64,000 bases of DNA, taken from Streptomyces sp. NRRL S-455 (GTDB lineage Bacteria > Actinomycetota > Actinomycetes > Streptomycetales > Streptomycetaceae). The stretch spans positions 1 through 64,000 of the forward strand of contig NZ_JOCT01000020.1 in the NCBI RefSeq assembly GCF_000717875.1, given 5' to 3'. Positions within the stretch are counted from its first letter, which is position 1; every line of letters starts with the position of its first letter. Made by a program: the position numbers and the translations under genes. Positions 35,713 through 45,138 of the stretch are shown here, in pieces. Below the pieces are notes generated by a model that did no database searches, was not told the origin of the DNA, and saw only the letters and a list, made by a program, of their open reading frames with translations.

Positions 35713-37545
35713 GTGCACCTCCCTCACCAGCGCGGCCCGTTGCACGACCTCCCCGACACCCCGGAGGCGTACGACGCCGTCCTCGCCGACGTCACCGAGC
35801 AGGCCCTGGCCCGCATGACGCCGGAGGGCAGCCTCGAACACCCCGACTGCGTCGACGACATCGGTGACACCTCCCTCGGCGTCACCTCCCTGCTGGCGCT
35901 GGCCTGGCAGCGGAACAAGGACCCGCGCCTGCCGGAGGCGGTCCGCCGCAGCCTCGCCTTCCACCTGGACGAGCGGGTGTACACCGAGGACAACCCCGGC
36001 TACCCCAACCTCCGGGTGCGTGACTCGGGCCTGCCGTACGCCCGGTACACCCTGGCGGCCGGCGCCCACCCCATCGGCGACTGGCCGAGCACGGTGTGGA
36101 CGCTGCTCCAGGCCGTCAACGTGCTGGACACCGCCGACGGGCTGATCGACGACGAACAGCGCGCCGAACTCACCGAGGTCGCGCACGGATACTGGCGCTG
36201 GCTGACCGAGGCGACCTTCTTCAACCCGCAGGAGGCCGGCAACCAGGCCATCGGCTGTGTCGTGGGCGGTCTCATGCTGGCCCGCCACCTGCCGCCGGAC
36301 GAGGGGGAGCGGGTCCGCTCCCGCGCCATGGGCCTGTACGTCGACGAGATCCGCGCCCACCGGGTCCGGGACCGCGGCGCGCTCCTGCCCCCCGAGCACG
36401 GCGGCGCCTACGACAACAACTACGGCCCGATCTCCCTGTCCTTCCTCGCCCAGGCCCACCGGGTCAGCGGCGAGGAGATCTTCGCCGAGGACGGAGACGC
36501 GCTCGCCCGCTACATCGACGCCCGCCTGACGAGCGGCGGCTTCGACAACGGCGGGCCGCGCTACAGCGAGCAGCACTCCGCCTTCGAGTCGGTGCTGGGC
36601 CTGCGTTACTTCGGCGCCCGCATCGGCTCCGACCTGGGCCGCTACCGCGGCGACAGCCGCTGGGCCCGGCACGCGGTCAAGGCGGACGGCGGTGTCGACG
36701 GCCACTTCGCCTGGATGCTGGTCTGGCAGATCCAGGACACCACCCGCTGGCACCGCACCCCGTCCACGGCCCCGGCCCGTCACCAGTTGCGCGCGGGCTC
36801 GGTGTCCGTGGCCTTCGACGACCGTATGACCCCGTCGCTGGTCGAGGCGGCCGGAACGTACTACCTTCCGGCCGCCGTGGGCCGCCAGCACGGCTTCGGC
36901 CCGGTGACCGACGGCTTCCTGCTGTGCCGCCCGATGGGCGAGGTCCGCGTCCGGGACGTCACCACCGACGGGCTGAAGGCCAAACTGGTCACCAAGCCGG
37001 TCGTCGGCCGCGACCACGTGCTGCGCCATGTGCAGTCCCTGTACGTCACCGACGGCACGAGCCTCTGGGTGACGGTCGCCGTGGAGCGGCTCCCGGGCAC
37101 GCCGTACCTGCTCGCCGGCCTGCCGTACGCCACGGACGACGGCGACCGGGTCCGCAGGACCGCCGAACCGCGCGTCACATCGGCAGGCGAACTGCGCCTG
37201 ACCCACCCGGCCCCCGACGACCCGCACCACTTCGACGCCCGCGCGGACACCACTCAGGAGCAGGCCGCCTTCGCCCTGGCCGCCGACCCCCGTGGCTACG
37301 GCAACCCGGACCAGGGCTGGAGCCACCTGGTCGCCTCGTCCGCCCTGGAAGCCGGACCCGCCCCCGGCGCCCCCGAGGACCTGCATGTCTTCGCCGTGCG
37401 CTACGGCCCGGACGACGGCGCGTTCACGCCCGCGTTCGAGCGGAGCGGAACGGCTTTGACCGTCCGCGCGGAGGCCTTCCGGGCAGTGATCGGCGACCCG
37501 GCGGGCGACGCGCACGCGGAGCCGGAGCTGACGCTGTCCGTGTGA
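35713..37545 (+). CDS. Putative polysaccharide lyase/hydrolase-like protein of unassigned family (610 aa)
   Basis: A 610-residue protein without signal peptide. The first 340 residues are helix-rich in a repeated pattern (DTSLGVTSLLALAWQRNKDP; GDWPSTVWTLLQAVNVLDTA; NQAIGCVVGGLMLARHLPPD; HGGAYDNNYGPISLSFLAQA), as in an (alpha/alpha) toroid; the rest is strand-rich, like the beta-sandwich of heparinase-type lyases. Tyr/His/Asn-rich clusters AYDNNYG and YSEQHSAFE could be catalytic, but I cannot assign a family. It follows the importer genes in the same direction and has no export signal, so it probably acts on imported oligosaccharide. GTG 35713 is used; the RBS (AAGGGC) is distant. Confidence 0.72.
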   Translation: MHLPHQRGPLHDLPDTPEAYDAVLADVTEQALARMTPEGSLEHPDCVDDIGDTSLGVTSLLALAWQRNKDPRLPEAVRRSLAFHLDERVYTEDNPGYPNLRVRDSGLPYARYTLAAGAHPIGDWPSTVWTLLQAVNVLDTADGLIDDEQRAELTEVAHGYWRWLTEATFFNPQEAGNQAIGCVVGGLMLARHLPPDEGERVRSRAMGLYVDEIRAHRVRDRGALLPPEHGGAYDNNYGPISLSFLAQAHRVSGEEIFAEDGDALARYIDARLTSGGFDNGGPRYSEQHSAFESVLGLRYFGARIGSDLGRYRGDSRWARHAVKADGGVDGHFAWMLVWQIQDTTRWHRTPSTAPARHQLRAGSVSVAFDDRMTPSLVEAAGTYYLPAAVGRQHGFGPVTDGFLLCRPMGEVRVRDVTTDGLKAKLVTKPVVGRDHVLRHVQSLYVTDGTSLWVTVAVERLPGTPYLLAGLPYATDDGDRVRRTAEPRVTSAGELRLTHPAPDDPHHFDARADTTQEQAAFALAADPRGYGNPDQGWSHLVASSALEAGPAPGAPEDLHVFAVRYGPDDGAFTPAFERSGTALTVRAEAFRAVIGDPAGDAHAEPELTLSV

Positions 37546-37654
37546 GGCGGCCCGGGCTCACCTCGCAGGCTCTACCGGTCCCGCGCCAGCGCGCACCGGC
37601 GCCGGGCCCGAGGGCCGGACGCACGATGCACGTGCGGCCACGCCGTCGACCGGC

Positions 37655-37756
37655 CGCCCCCGCGGTGACCAGCCGGTCGACGAGGGCGAGGGCCTCGGAG
37701 ACGGCCCGGACGCGGACGACCGGGACGAGCCCTGCGGCCGAATCCGGCGCGGACAC
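37655..37756 (-). pseudogene. Possible N-terminal remnant of KDPG aldolase
   Basis: From GTG 37756 the minus strand reads SAPDSAAGLVPVVRVRAVSE then ALALVDRLVTAGA, resembling the start of 2-keto-3-deoxy-6-phosphogluconate aldolases (xxVPVVRxxxxxxALxLxxALVxGGx). After about 34 residues the frame turns into Arg/Pro-rich noise. Short and weak; a chance match cannot be excluded. Confidence 0.3.
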
Positions 37757-37870
37757 GGCCTCGGCAGGGGCGGAGGCGGAGGCGGCAACGGGGGCGGCCG
37801 GAGGAGTTCGCCAGGCCGCGCGGATGGCCCTCGCCGGCCGAGGCGAGAGGAAGCGCGGCGGTGTTCACGG

Positions 37871-38119
37871 CCCCTGGCGGACCTGTTCCCGACCTGGACC
37901 CGGTTCAGCGGGGTCGCCCTCAGCCGGGAACTCGCGGCCGCGCTGGCGGGCGGCACCGCGCCGCTCGTCGCGGCCGCGCTGCTGGAGGCGACCGGCGGGA
38001 GGCCCTGGCCGGTGGTCCTGTACATGACCGTGCTGCTCCTGGTCAGCGCTCTGGCGGTAGCGCTGCTCCACGGTTTCGGAAGGCGTGACCAGCGAGGGGA
38101 GGACGGGGCACCGCCCTGA
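37871..38119 (+). pseudogene. C-terminal remnant of an MHS-type major facilitator transporter
   Basis: The frame ending at TGA 38117-38119 reads PLADLFPTWTRFSGVALSRE, then LAAALAGGTAPLVAAALLEA and a final membrane helix (VVLYMTVLLLVSALAVALL). This is the end of metabolite:H+ symporters of the MHS family (xLAELFPTRxRYSGxSLGYQ...GGxxPxxAxxL). About 80 of some 430 residues remain, with no start. Sequence before 37871 shows no transporter similarity, so the gene was truncated by a deletion or rearrangement. Confidence 0.72.
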
Positions 38120-38161
38120 GGGACGCGCCGCCCGGGCGGCGCGCGTGATCGTGCGAGTGGT

Positions 38162-38818
38162 TCACACCTCCACCGGCCGCACCGCCGATTCCGGCACCAC
38201 CAGATCGGCCCGCCCCCGGGTCGCCGCGACCAGCTCGGCGTTGGGCTCGTCCGAGCGGCGCACCCACACCACCGCCTCCTCATGGCTCTTGCCGAACCGC
38301 TCGTGCCGGGCGACCAGTCGCCGGATCCGCTCCGCCTCGGGCAGTTCGCAGAACCACACCTCGTCGAGTTCGCGGCGGACGCGGGCCCAGGCGCCGGTGT
38401 CCAGGAGCAGGTAGTTGCCCTCCGTCACGATGAGCCGGGCCGTCGCCGGGACCGGGATCGCCCCCGCGACCGGCTGCTCCAGGACACGTTCGAAGCCGGG
38501 CGCGTACACGACGTCATCGCCCGGCTCCTCGCGCAGGCGCCGCAGCAGGGCCGCGTACCCGGCCGCGTCGAACGTGTCGGGTGCGCCCTTGCGGTCCCGG
38601 CGGCCCAGCCGCTCCAGTTCGATGTCGGCGAGGTGGAAGCCGTCCATGGGGACGTGCGCGACCCACGGCACGCCGGGCCCGTTCAGCTCCCGCACCAGAC
38701 GCTCGGCGAGCGTCGACTTGCCGGCGCCGGGGCTGCCGGCGATGCCGAGGACCGCGCGCCGGCCGCCCCGCGAGAGGGCACGGGCGCGCAGGACGAGGTC
38801 GTCGAAGGTGAGCGGCAC
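38162..38818 (-). CDS. P-loop nucleoside/sugar kinase-like protein
   Basis: A 218-residue cytoplasmic kinase of the uridine-kinase/phosphoribulokinase-like P-loop group. Walker A is GIAGSPGAGKSTLAERLV (about residues 24-40). MDGFHLADIELERLG with the DGFH motif follows; LIVTEGNYLLLD is the Walker B-like strand; ERIRRLVARHERFGKSHEEA is the lid. Such proteins are often annotated as nucleoside/nucleotide kinases or fructose-transport accessory kinases; the substrate is not known. The start is uncertain; GTG 38818 is used and has no clear RBS. Confidence 0.8.
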   Translation of the reverse strand: MPLTFDDLVLRARALSRGGRRAVLGIAGSPGAGKSTLAERLVRELNGPGVPWVAHVPMDGFHLADIELERLGRRDRKGAPDTFDAAGYAALLRRLREEPGDDVVYAPGFERVLEQPVAGAIPVPATARLIVTEGNYLLLDTGAWARVRRELDEVWFCELPEAERIRRLVARHERFGKSHEEAVVWVRRSDEPNAELVAATRGRADLVVPESAVRPVEV

Positions 38819-38882
38819 ACAGCAGAGTGTGTCACCCTGCGCCCAAGCCGTCCGACAGAGGGAGGGAGAAGGGAGCAGCACC

Positions 38883-39278
38883 GTGTCCGACGACGAAACA
38901 CGGATCCGCGCACTGATCACCCACTGGGCCGAAGCCGTCCACCACGGTGACCTCGACGGCGTCCTCGCGGACCACGCCCAGGACATCGTCATGTACGACG
39001 TACCGCCGCCCCACGAAGGCATCCACGGACTGGCCGCCTACGGTGCGGCCTGGCCCCCGTTCTTCGACTGGCAGGCCCAGGGCGCGAGCTTCGAGATCGA
39101 CACCCTGGACGTCACCGCCGGTGCCGACACCGCCTACGCACACGCCCTGCTGCGCTGCGGCACCCCCGAGGAACTGGCCCAATGCCCCAGCCTGCGGCTG
39201 CGGCTGACGTTCGGTCTGCGCAAGGAGCACGGGCGCTGGCTGGTGGCACACGAACACCACTCCTTCCCGCACGACTGA
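38883..39278 (+). CDS. SnoaL/DUF4440-like NTF2-fold protein
   Basis: A 131-residue protein. RIRALITHWAEAVHHGDLDG, then DHAQDIVMYDVPPPHEGIHG, and the final RLTFGLRKEHGRWLVAHEHH, is the standard pattern of ketosteroid isomerase-like SnoaL proteins (calcium/calmodulin kinase II association-like branch). Function unknown. GTG 38883 has GAAGGGAGCA just upstream. It diverges from the P-loop kinase by 64 bp and precedes the phosphoglucomutase gene by 57 bp. Confidence 0.8.
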   Translation: MSDDETRIRALITHWAEAVHHGDLDGVLADHAQDIVMYDVPPPHEGIHGLAAYGAAWPPFFDWQAQGASFEIDTLDVTAGADTAYAHALLRCGTPEELAQCPSLRLRLTFGLRKEHGRWLVAHEHHSFPHD

Positions 39279-39335
39279 CGCCGGTGTGGCGTGCGCCACT
39301 CAGTGGATGCCCCTCGGCCGGGGAACCGGTCCTGT

Positions 39336-40073
39336 ATGACGCAGCTCGGTCTTCCCGACGACATCCACGCCTGCCTCTTCGACCTCGACGGCGTCGTCAC
39401 CAAGACGGCCGTCGTCCACGCGGCCGCCTGGAAGGAGATGTTCGACGCCTACCTGCGCGAACGCGACGGCGAGGACTTCCGGCCGTTCACCGCGGCCGAC
39501 TACGACGAGTACGTCGACGGCCGGCCACGCGCCGACGGCGTCCGCACCTTCCTCGCCTCCCGGGGCATCGACCTGCCCGACGGCGAACCCGGCGACCCAC
39601 CCGGCGCGCAGACCGTCCACGGGCTCGGCAACCGCAAGAACGAGCTGGTCCTGGAGAAGATCCGCACCGAGGGCGTCGAGGCCTACGAGGGCACCCTGCG
39701 CTATCTGGAGGCGGTCCGCGCCCACGGACTGAGCACCGCCATCGTCTCGTCCAGCGCCAACTGCCGTGACGTGCTGCGCTCGATCGGCGCCGAGCACTTC
39801 TTCGACGTACGGATCGACGGTGTCGTCGCCGCCGAGCGGAAGCTGCCCGGCAAGCCGAACCCCGACACGTTCCTGGCCGCCGCCGAGGACCTCGGCGTCC
39901 AGCCGTCCGAAGCGGCCGTCTTCGAGGACGCCCTGGCCGGCATGGACGCGGGCCGCGCGGGCCGCTTCGGCTACGTCGTCGGCGTCGACCGCGTCGGACA
40001 GACGGACGCGCTGTACACGCACGGTGCCGACATCGTGGTGAAGGACCTGGCGGAACTGGGGGGCACGGAGTGA
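39336..40073 (+). CDS. Beta-phosphoglucomutase-type HAD hydrolase
   Basis: A 245-residue HAD-superfamily protein. Motif [15 protein letters not shown] supplies the nucleophile and general-acid Asp (DLDG); [11 protein letters not shown] carries motif [12 protein letters not shown] motif III Lys; [15 protein letters not shown] motif IV. The cap region and DGV mark the beta-phosphoglucomutase subgroup, which converts beta-glucose 1-phosphate to glucose 6-phosphate. Its stop overlaps the GH65 start (GTGA), so the pair forms a phosphorolytic disaccharide pathway. Confidence 0.9.
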   Translation: MTQLGLPDDIHACLFDLDGVVTKTAVVHAAAWKEMFDAYLRERDGEDFRPFTAADYDEYVDGRPRADGVRTFLASRGIDLPDGEPGDPPGAQTVHGLGNRKNELVLEKIRTEGVEAYEGTLRYLEAVRAHGLSTAIVSSSANCRDVLRSIGAEHFFDVRIDGVVAAERKLPGKPNPDTFLAAAEDLGVQPSEAAVFEDALAGMDAGRAGRFGYVVGVDRVGQTDALYTHGADIVVKDLAELGGTE

Positions 40074-42433
40074 TCGCACAGCGGGCGTACGACGTCGAGC
40101 CCTGGGCCGTGCGAGAGACCCGGCTCAACCTCGACGTCCTGGCACAGAGCGAGTCCGTGTTCGCCCTGTCCAACGGCCACATCGGCTGGCGCGGCAACCT
40201 CGACGAGGGCGAACCGCACGGCCTGCCGGGCTCCTACCTCAACGGAGTCCACGAACTGCACCCCCTGCCGTACGCCGAGGCCGGTTACGGCTACCCCGAG
40301 TCCGGCCAGACCTCCATCAACGTCACCAACGGCAAGGTGCTGCGCCTCCTGGTCGACGACGAGCCGTTCGACCTGCGCTACGGGCGGCTCGTCACCCACG
40401 AGCGGACCCTCGACCTGCGGCGCGGCGTGCTGGAACGGGTCTGCGAGTGGACCTCACCGGCAGGCTCGACCGTCCGGGTGCGCTCCACCCGGCTGGTCTC
40501 CCTCACCCAGCGGGCGATCGCCGCCGTGGCGTACGAGGTGGAGCCCGTCGACAGCCGGACCCGTGTGGTCGTCCAGTCGGAACTGGTCGCCAACGAGAGC
40601 CTGCCCGAGCCGGACGGCGACCCGCGCGCCGCCAAGGCGCTGAAGTCGCCGCTGGAACCGGAGGAGGACCTCGCCTCGGGCAGCCGGCTGCGCCTGGTCC
40701 ACCGCACCCGTCGCAGCGGCATGAGGGTCGCGGTGGCCGCCGACCACCACGTCACCGGCCCCGAACGGACCACCACCAGCAGCGAGAGCAACGTGGACGT
40801 GGCCCGGCTGACCATCACCTCCGTCCTGGAGCCGGGGGAGCGGCTGCGGGTGGAGAAACTGGTCGCGCACGGCTGGTCCGGCGCCCGCTCCCGGCCCGCG
40901 ATGAGCGACCAGGTCGAGGCGGCGCTGGCGGCGGCCGGGCACAGCGGCTGGAAGGGGCTCCTGGAGGACCAGCGGGCCTACCTCGACGACTTCTGGGCCC
41001 GCGCCGACGTGGAGATCGACGGCGACGAGGAGATCCAGCAGGCCGTCCGCTTCGCGCTGTTCCACGTCCTCCAGGCCGGTGCCCGCGCCGAGCAGCGCGC
41101 CATACCCGCCAAGGGGCTCACCGGCTCCGGTTACGACGGCCACGCCTTCTGGGACACCGAGGCGTTCGTCCTGCCCCTGCTGACCTACACCGCGCCGCAG
41201 GCCGCCGCCGAGGCCCTGCGCTGGCGTCTCGACACCCTGCCCGCCGCCCGGGAGCGCGCGACCCAGCTCGGGCTGCGCGGCGCCGCGTTCCCCTGGCGCA
41301 CCATCGAGGGTTCGGAGGGCTCCGCGTACTGGCCGGCCGGCACCGCCGCCTTCCATGTCGGCGCCGACATCGCCGACGCCGTCGTCCGGTACGTCATGGC
41401 CACCGGCGACGAGGAGTTCGAACGAGAAGTCGGCGTGGAGCTGCTGGTGGAGACCGCCCGCCTGTGGCGCTCTCTGGGTCACCACGACGACCGGGGCGTC
41501 TTCCACATCGACGGCGTCACCGGACCCGACGAGTACAGCGCGGTCGCCGACGACAACACGTACACCAACCTCATGGCCCGGGCGAACCTGCTGGCCGCCG
41601 CCGACGCCTGCAAACGCCACCCCGACGAGGCGGCGCGGCTCGGTGCCGACGAGGAGGAGATGGCCGCCTGGCGGGACGCCGCCGAGGCCGTGCACGTCCC
41701 CTACAACGAGGAACTCGGCGTGCACGAACAGCACGCCGGCTTCACCCGCTACCAGCGCTGGGACTTCGCCCGCACCGGCCCGGACCAGTACCCGCTGATG
41801 CTGCACTTCCCCTACTTCGACCTGTACCGCAAGCAGGTGATCAAACAGGCGGACCTGGTGCTGGCGATGTACACCTGCGGCAGCTACTTCGAGGGGGACT
41901 TCGACCACGACGCCGAGGAGCAGATCGCCCGCAACTTCGCCTACTACGAGCCGCTGACCGTCCGGGACTCGTCCCTGTCCGCCTGCGTCCAGGCCGTCAT
42001 GGCCGCCCGCACCGGCCATCTCGACCTGGCCTGCGCCTACACCGCCGAGGCCGCCCTGATGGACCTGGGGGACCTGGAGCACAACACCCGCGACGGGCTG
42101 CACATCGCCTCGCTGGCCGGCACCTGGATGGCCCTGGTCGCCGGGTTCGGCGGCATGCGGTGCGCGGACGGTGGCCTGCGGTTCGCGCCGCGCCTGCCCG
42201 AGCGGTACAGCCGCCTGGCGTTCACGCTGGGCTTCCTGGGGCGGCGCCTGCGCGTGGAGGTGACCGCGGACGAGGCCACGTACACCCTGCGGTCCGGCCC
42301 GCCTCTGACGATCCGTCACCACGGCACCGAGCTCACGGTGAGCGAGGACGCCACCGTCACCCGTCCCGTCCCACCGCTGAAACAGCGCCCGGCCCCCGAG
42401 CAGCCCCCGCACCGCGCCCCGAACACCCACTGA
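40070..42433 (+). CDS. GH65 disaccharide phosphorylase (trehalose/maltose/kojibiose type)
   Basis: A 787-residue enzyme. N-terminal beta-sandwich ([40 protein letters not shown]), (alpha/alpha)6 barrel from about 320 ([40 protein letters not shown]) and C-terminal small domain. The general acid is the Glu in [20 protein letters not shown], conserved in GH65. It cleaves an alpha-glucosyl disaccharide with phosphate to glucose and beta-glucose 1-phosphate, the substrate of the preceding enzyme. Which linkage cannot be read by eye. GTG 40070 overlaps the previous stop. Confidence 0.93.
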   Translation: MIAQRAYDVEPWAVRETRLNLDVLAQSESVFALSNGHIGWRGNLDEGEPHGLPGSYLNGVHELHPLPYAEAGYGYPESGQTSINVTNGKVLRLLVDDEPFDLRYGRLVTHERTLDLRRGVLERVCEWTSPAGSTVRVRSTRLVSLTQRAIAAVAYEVEPVDSRTRVVVQSELVANESLPEPDGDPRAAKALKSPLEPEEDLASGSRLRLVHRTRRSGMRVAVAADHHVTGPERTTTSSESNVDVARLTITSVLEPGERLRVEKLVAHGWSGARSRPAMSDQVEAALAAAGHSGWKGLLEDQRAYLDDFWARADVEIDGDEEIQQAVRFALFHVLQAGARAEQRAIPAKGLTGSGYDGHAFWDTEAFVLPLLTYTAPQAAAEALRWRLDTLPAARERATQLGLRGAAFPWRTIEGSEGSAYWPAGTAAFHVGADIADAVVRYVMATGDEEFEREVGVELLVETARLWRSLGHHDDRGVFHIDGVTGPDEYSAVADDNTYTNLMARANLLAAADACKRHPDEAARLGADEEEMAAWRDAAEAVHVPYNEELGVHEQHAGFTRYQRWDFARTGPDQYPLMLHFPYFDLYRKQVIKQADLVLAMYTCGSYFEGDFDHDAEEQIARNFAYYEPLTVRDSSLSACVQAVMAARTGHLDLACAYTAEAALMDLGDLEHNTRDGLHIASLAGTWMALVAGFGGMRCADGGLRFAPRLPERYSRLAFTLGFLGRRLRVEVTADEATYTLRSGPPLTIRHHGTELTVSEDATVTRPVPPLKQRPAPEQPPHRAPNTH

Positions 42434-42571
42434 ACCGATCGCGTCAGGCACTTGGCCGTATTCCACCCTGCGTCCCCCCACCCCGCGGGTTAGCTTGGCC
42501 GTGTTTCTGATCATCGGCTTCAGCCCTGCGGGTGGGAGGCCGGAGCGGCCTGCGGCGCAGGGGAAGGGTGG

Positions 42572-44053
42572 ATGATGGCCGACGGCGCGAACGTCATCCT
42601 CGTCCGACGGCGAAGACGCGAACAGGTGACCGGGCCGGGCGTGATGGGCGGCCACCGTGGCGACCGGCCGCTCGCCGCGGTGGCCGCCGTCTTCACCCTC
42701 GCGCAGCTCGTCCTGGTCCGGCCCGTGCTGGGCCTCGGGTGGGACGAGATCGTCTATGTCAGCCAGGTCACCTCCCACCATCCGGCGGCCTTCTTCAGTG
42801 CGCCGCGTTCCCGGGGCGTCTCCCTGCTCGTGGCGCCCGTCGCGTCCTGGTCGTCGTCCGTACCGCTGCTGCGCGTCTACCTCGCCCTGCTGTCCGGACT
42901 CGCCCTCTATCTGGCCCTGCGTGCCTGGCGGGGTCTGTTCCCGACCCGCGTCCTGGCCGTCGGCGGCGCCCTCTTCGCTTCCCTGTGGGTGACCCTCTTC
43001 TACGGTCCGCAGGCCATGCCCAACTACTGGGTGGCGGTCGGTGCGCTGATCAGCGTGGGCTGCTTTCTGCGTGTCCCGGCGAAACGTTCCGCCGGGCGGG
43101 TCCTGTGGGGCGTCGCGGCCGGTACCGCGCTCATGGCGTGGATGCGCCCCACCGACGCCGTCCACGTGACCGTGCCCCTGCTCGTCCTCGCCCTGGTGCG
43201 CCGCCACCGGCACCTCCTCCTCGCCCTCGCGGTGGGTCTCGCGGCGGGCATCGTCCCGTGGGTGGTCGAGGCCTACGCCGGCTACGGCGGCCTCGGGCAG
43301 CGGCTGTCGGAGGCCTCCCGCATCCAGGGCGGGCTCGGCTGGCAGATCGCCGTCGACGACCAGCTGCGCAGCCTGGGCGGGCGGGCCCTGTGCCGGCCGT
43401 GCACCGGCTCGATGCCCAACCCCCTGGTCATGATCTGGTGGTTCGTCCTGCCCGTCCTGGCCGGACTCGGGCTGGTCGTCGCCGCCCGGGCCCGGCGCCT
43501 GGGCCCGACCCTGATCCCACTGGCCTGTGCCACTACCGCCGCTCTGCCGTACCTGTTCATGATCGGCTACGCGGCACCCCGCTTCCTCCAGCCGGTCTAC
43601 GCCCTGCTCGCGATCCCCGTCGCCGACGCCCTGTGGCATCTGGTCAGGAACCCGGGCGGGAAGTGGCGGCCGGTCGCCGCCTCACTGGTGGCGCTCGGTC
43701 TGGCCGGGCATCTGGCGGTGCAGATCGCCGTCCTGGAGGGCGCCGTGTCCCGCAACACCGACAACCGCCGTGACTGGGACCGCACCGCCGACGCGCTGCA
43801 CCGTCTCGGCGTCCGCCCGCCCTGCCTGCTCACCGGCCACCTGGCCATCCCGATCGGCTACTACACCGGCTGCACGTCGGGCGCGACCTCAGGCAACAAC
43901 GAGAACACGACCCCGGCGGAGATCCTGCGCACGGCGGACCGTCTCCCGGTCGCCCACCTCGCCCCGGCCGGAGGCACTCCGCCGGGCTACGCCCGCACCT
44001 GGCACGTCCACCGGATCTCGGACCTGGACGTCCGCGTCGCACCGAGCCCCTGA
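42572..44053 (+). CDS. Polytopic membrane protein resembling GT-C mannosyltransferases
   Basis: A 493-residue protein with about 10-11 membrane helices. The first extracytoplasmic loop contains LGWDEIVYVSQVTSHHPAAF, with the acidic DE of the GT-C (PMT/ArnT-like) fold, in which lipid-linked sugars are the donors. The C-terminal soluble part (about 410-493) has LTGHLAIPIGYYTGCTSG. Donor and acceptor are unknown. ATG 42572 is followed by a second ATG at 42575; GAAGGGTGG is upstream. No glycosyl-donor genes are nearby. Confidence 0.7.
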   Translation: MMADGANVILVRRRRREQVTGPGVMGGHRGDRPLAAVAAVFTLAQLVLVRPVLGLGWDEIVYVSQVTSHHPAAFFSAPRSRGVSLLVAPVASWSSSVPLLRVYLALLSGLALYLALRAWRGLFPTRVLAVGGALFASLWVTLFYGPQAMPNYWVAVGALISVGCFLRVPAKRSAGRVLWGVAAGTALMAWMRPTDAVHVTVPLLVLALVRRHRHLLLALAVGLAAGIVPWVVEAYAGYGGLGQRLSEASRIQGGLGWQIAVDDQLRSLGGRALCRPCTGSMPNPLVMIWWFVLPVLAGLGLVVAARARRLGPTLIPLACATTAALPYLFMIGYAAPRFLQPVYALLAIPVADALWHLVRNPGGKWRPVAASLVALGLAGHLAVQIAVLEGAVSRNTDNRRDWDRTADALHRLGVRPPCLLTGHLAIPIGYYTGCTSGATSGNNENTTPAEILRTADRLPVAHLAPAGGTPPGYARTWHVHRISDLDVRVAPSP

Positions 44054-44128
44054 CACCTCAAGTCGCGTTTCCCGTCCGCCTGGTTCAGGTAGGAGTCGGT
44101 TGACGACCACGGACGAGGGGGAGACGAG

Positions 44129-44977
44129 ATGGCGGCGAGGGACCACGAAGGCCGACTGGGGGAGGAGTTCTTCACACCGGGCTCCTCGTCCTTCACCGAG
44201 TTCCTGGCGGCCCACCGCCCCGAGCTGCTGAGCACCCGCCGTCTCCTCCCGGACGGCGTCCGCGCCGAGGGCGCCCCGCACGGCACCACGGTGCTGGCCC
44301 TCACCTGCCGCGACGGCGTGCTGATCGCGGGCGACCGGCGGGCGACGATGGGCAATCTCATCGCCCAGCGGGACCTGGAGAAGGTGCACCCCGTCGACGA
44401 CCACACCGCGGTGGCCTTCGCCGGTACCGTCGGGCTGGCGGTGGACATGGTGAAGCTCTATCAGGTCGAGCTGGCGCACTTCGAGAAGATCGAGGGCATC
44501 CCCATGACCCTCGCGGCGAAGGCCACCCGGCTCGCCACCATGATCCGGAACAACCTGGGGCAGGCCATGCAGGGCCTCGCCGTCGTCCCGCTCCTCGTCG
44601 GCTACGACCTCGCGGCTCCCGCCGGCCGGCAGGGCCGCATCTTCGGTTTCGACGTCGTCGGCGGCCGCTACGAGAAATTCGGCTTCCATGCCGAGGGCTC
44701 CGGCTCGCCGTACGCACGGGGCGCGCTGAAGAAGCTGTACCGGCCCGGCATGTCCCGGCGCGAGGCGGCCCTGGCCGCGCTCCACGCGCTGTACGACGCG
44801 GCCGACGACGACTCCGCGACGGGCGGTCCGGACCTCACCCGCCGGATATACCCCATCGTGTCCATCATCACCGAGGACGGCTTCGAGCGGCTGCCGGAGG
44901 CGGAGACGGAGGAGCTCAGCCGCGAGACGGTCGAGCAGCGCCGCAGCCGGCCGGACGGGCCGAACGCCGCGGTGTGA
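44129..44977 (+). CDS. prcB: Orphan 20S proteasome beta subunit
   Basis: A 282-residue protein. A propeptide of about 50 residues is followed by APHGTTVLALTCRDGVLIAG; autocleavage before the Thr of GTTVLAL would expose the catalytic N-terminal threonine. DRRATMGNLIAQRDLEKVHP supplies the Asp and Lys of the active site and GSGSPYARGAL the conserved Ser/Asp region. This is standard actinobacterial PrcB, yet prcA, pup, dop, pafA and mpa/arc are all absent around it. The gene stands alone between a membrane protein and DUF5709. ATG 44129 has GGGGGAGACGAG upstream. Confidence 0.9.
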   Translation: MAARDHEGRLGEEFFTPGSSSFTEFLAAHRPELLSTRRLLPDGVRAEGAPHGTTVLALTCRDGVLIAGDRRATMGNLIAQRDLEKVHPVDDHTAVAFAGTVGLAVDMVKLYQVELAHFEKIEGIPMTLAAKATRLATMIRNNLGQAMQGLAVVPLLVGYDLAAPAGRQGRIFGFDVVGGRYEKFGFHAEGSGSPYARGALKKLYRPGMSRREAALAALHALYDAADDDSATGGPDLTRRIYPIVSIITEDGFERLPEAETEELSRETVEQRRSRPDGPNAAV

Positions 44978-45138
44978 CACCCTCCGTGGCCCCTCGACAG
45001 TCGGTCACGCCATGTGTGCGAGTGATGACAACCCCACAAAGGCCGGCATCGGCCGAGGTTAGAGCCCGCGTAACGGGAAACGCGGATCGGGCACAGGAGA
45101 CCGACGAGTCGACGCAGCGCGACAGGGAGGCAGAAGTG

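Noticed and set aside
34648..37515. 955-codon minus-strand open frame opposite the permease and 610-residue enzyme genes
   Set aside because: Same reason: shadow frame, Val/Gly/Arg/Asp-rich without motifs or RBS.
40454..43639. Very long minus-strand open frame (1061 codons) opposite the GH65 and membrane-protein genes
   Set aside because: It is the antisense shadow of strongly G/C-biased genes; its product is low-complexity with no domain, and the plus-strand genes have clear families.
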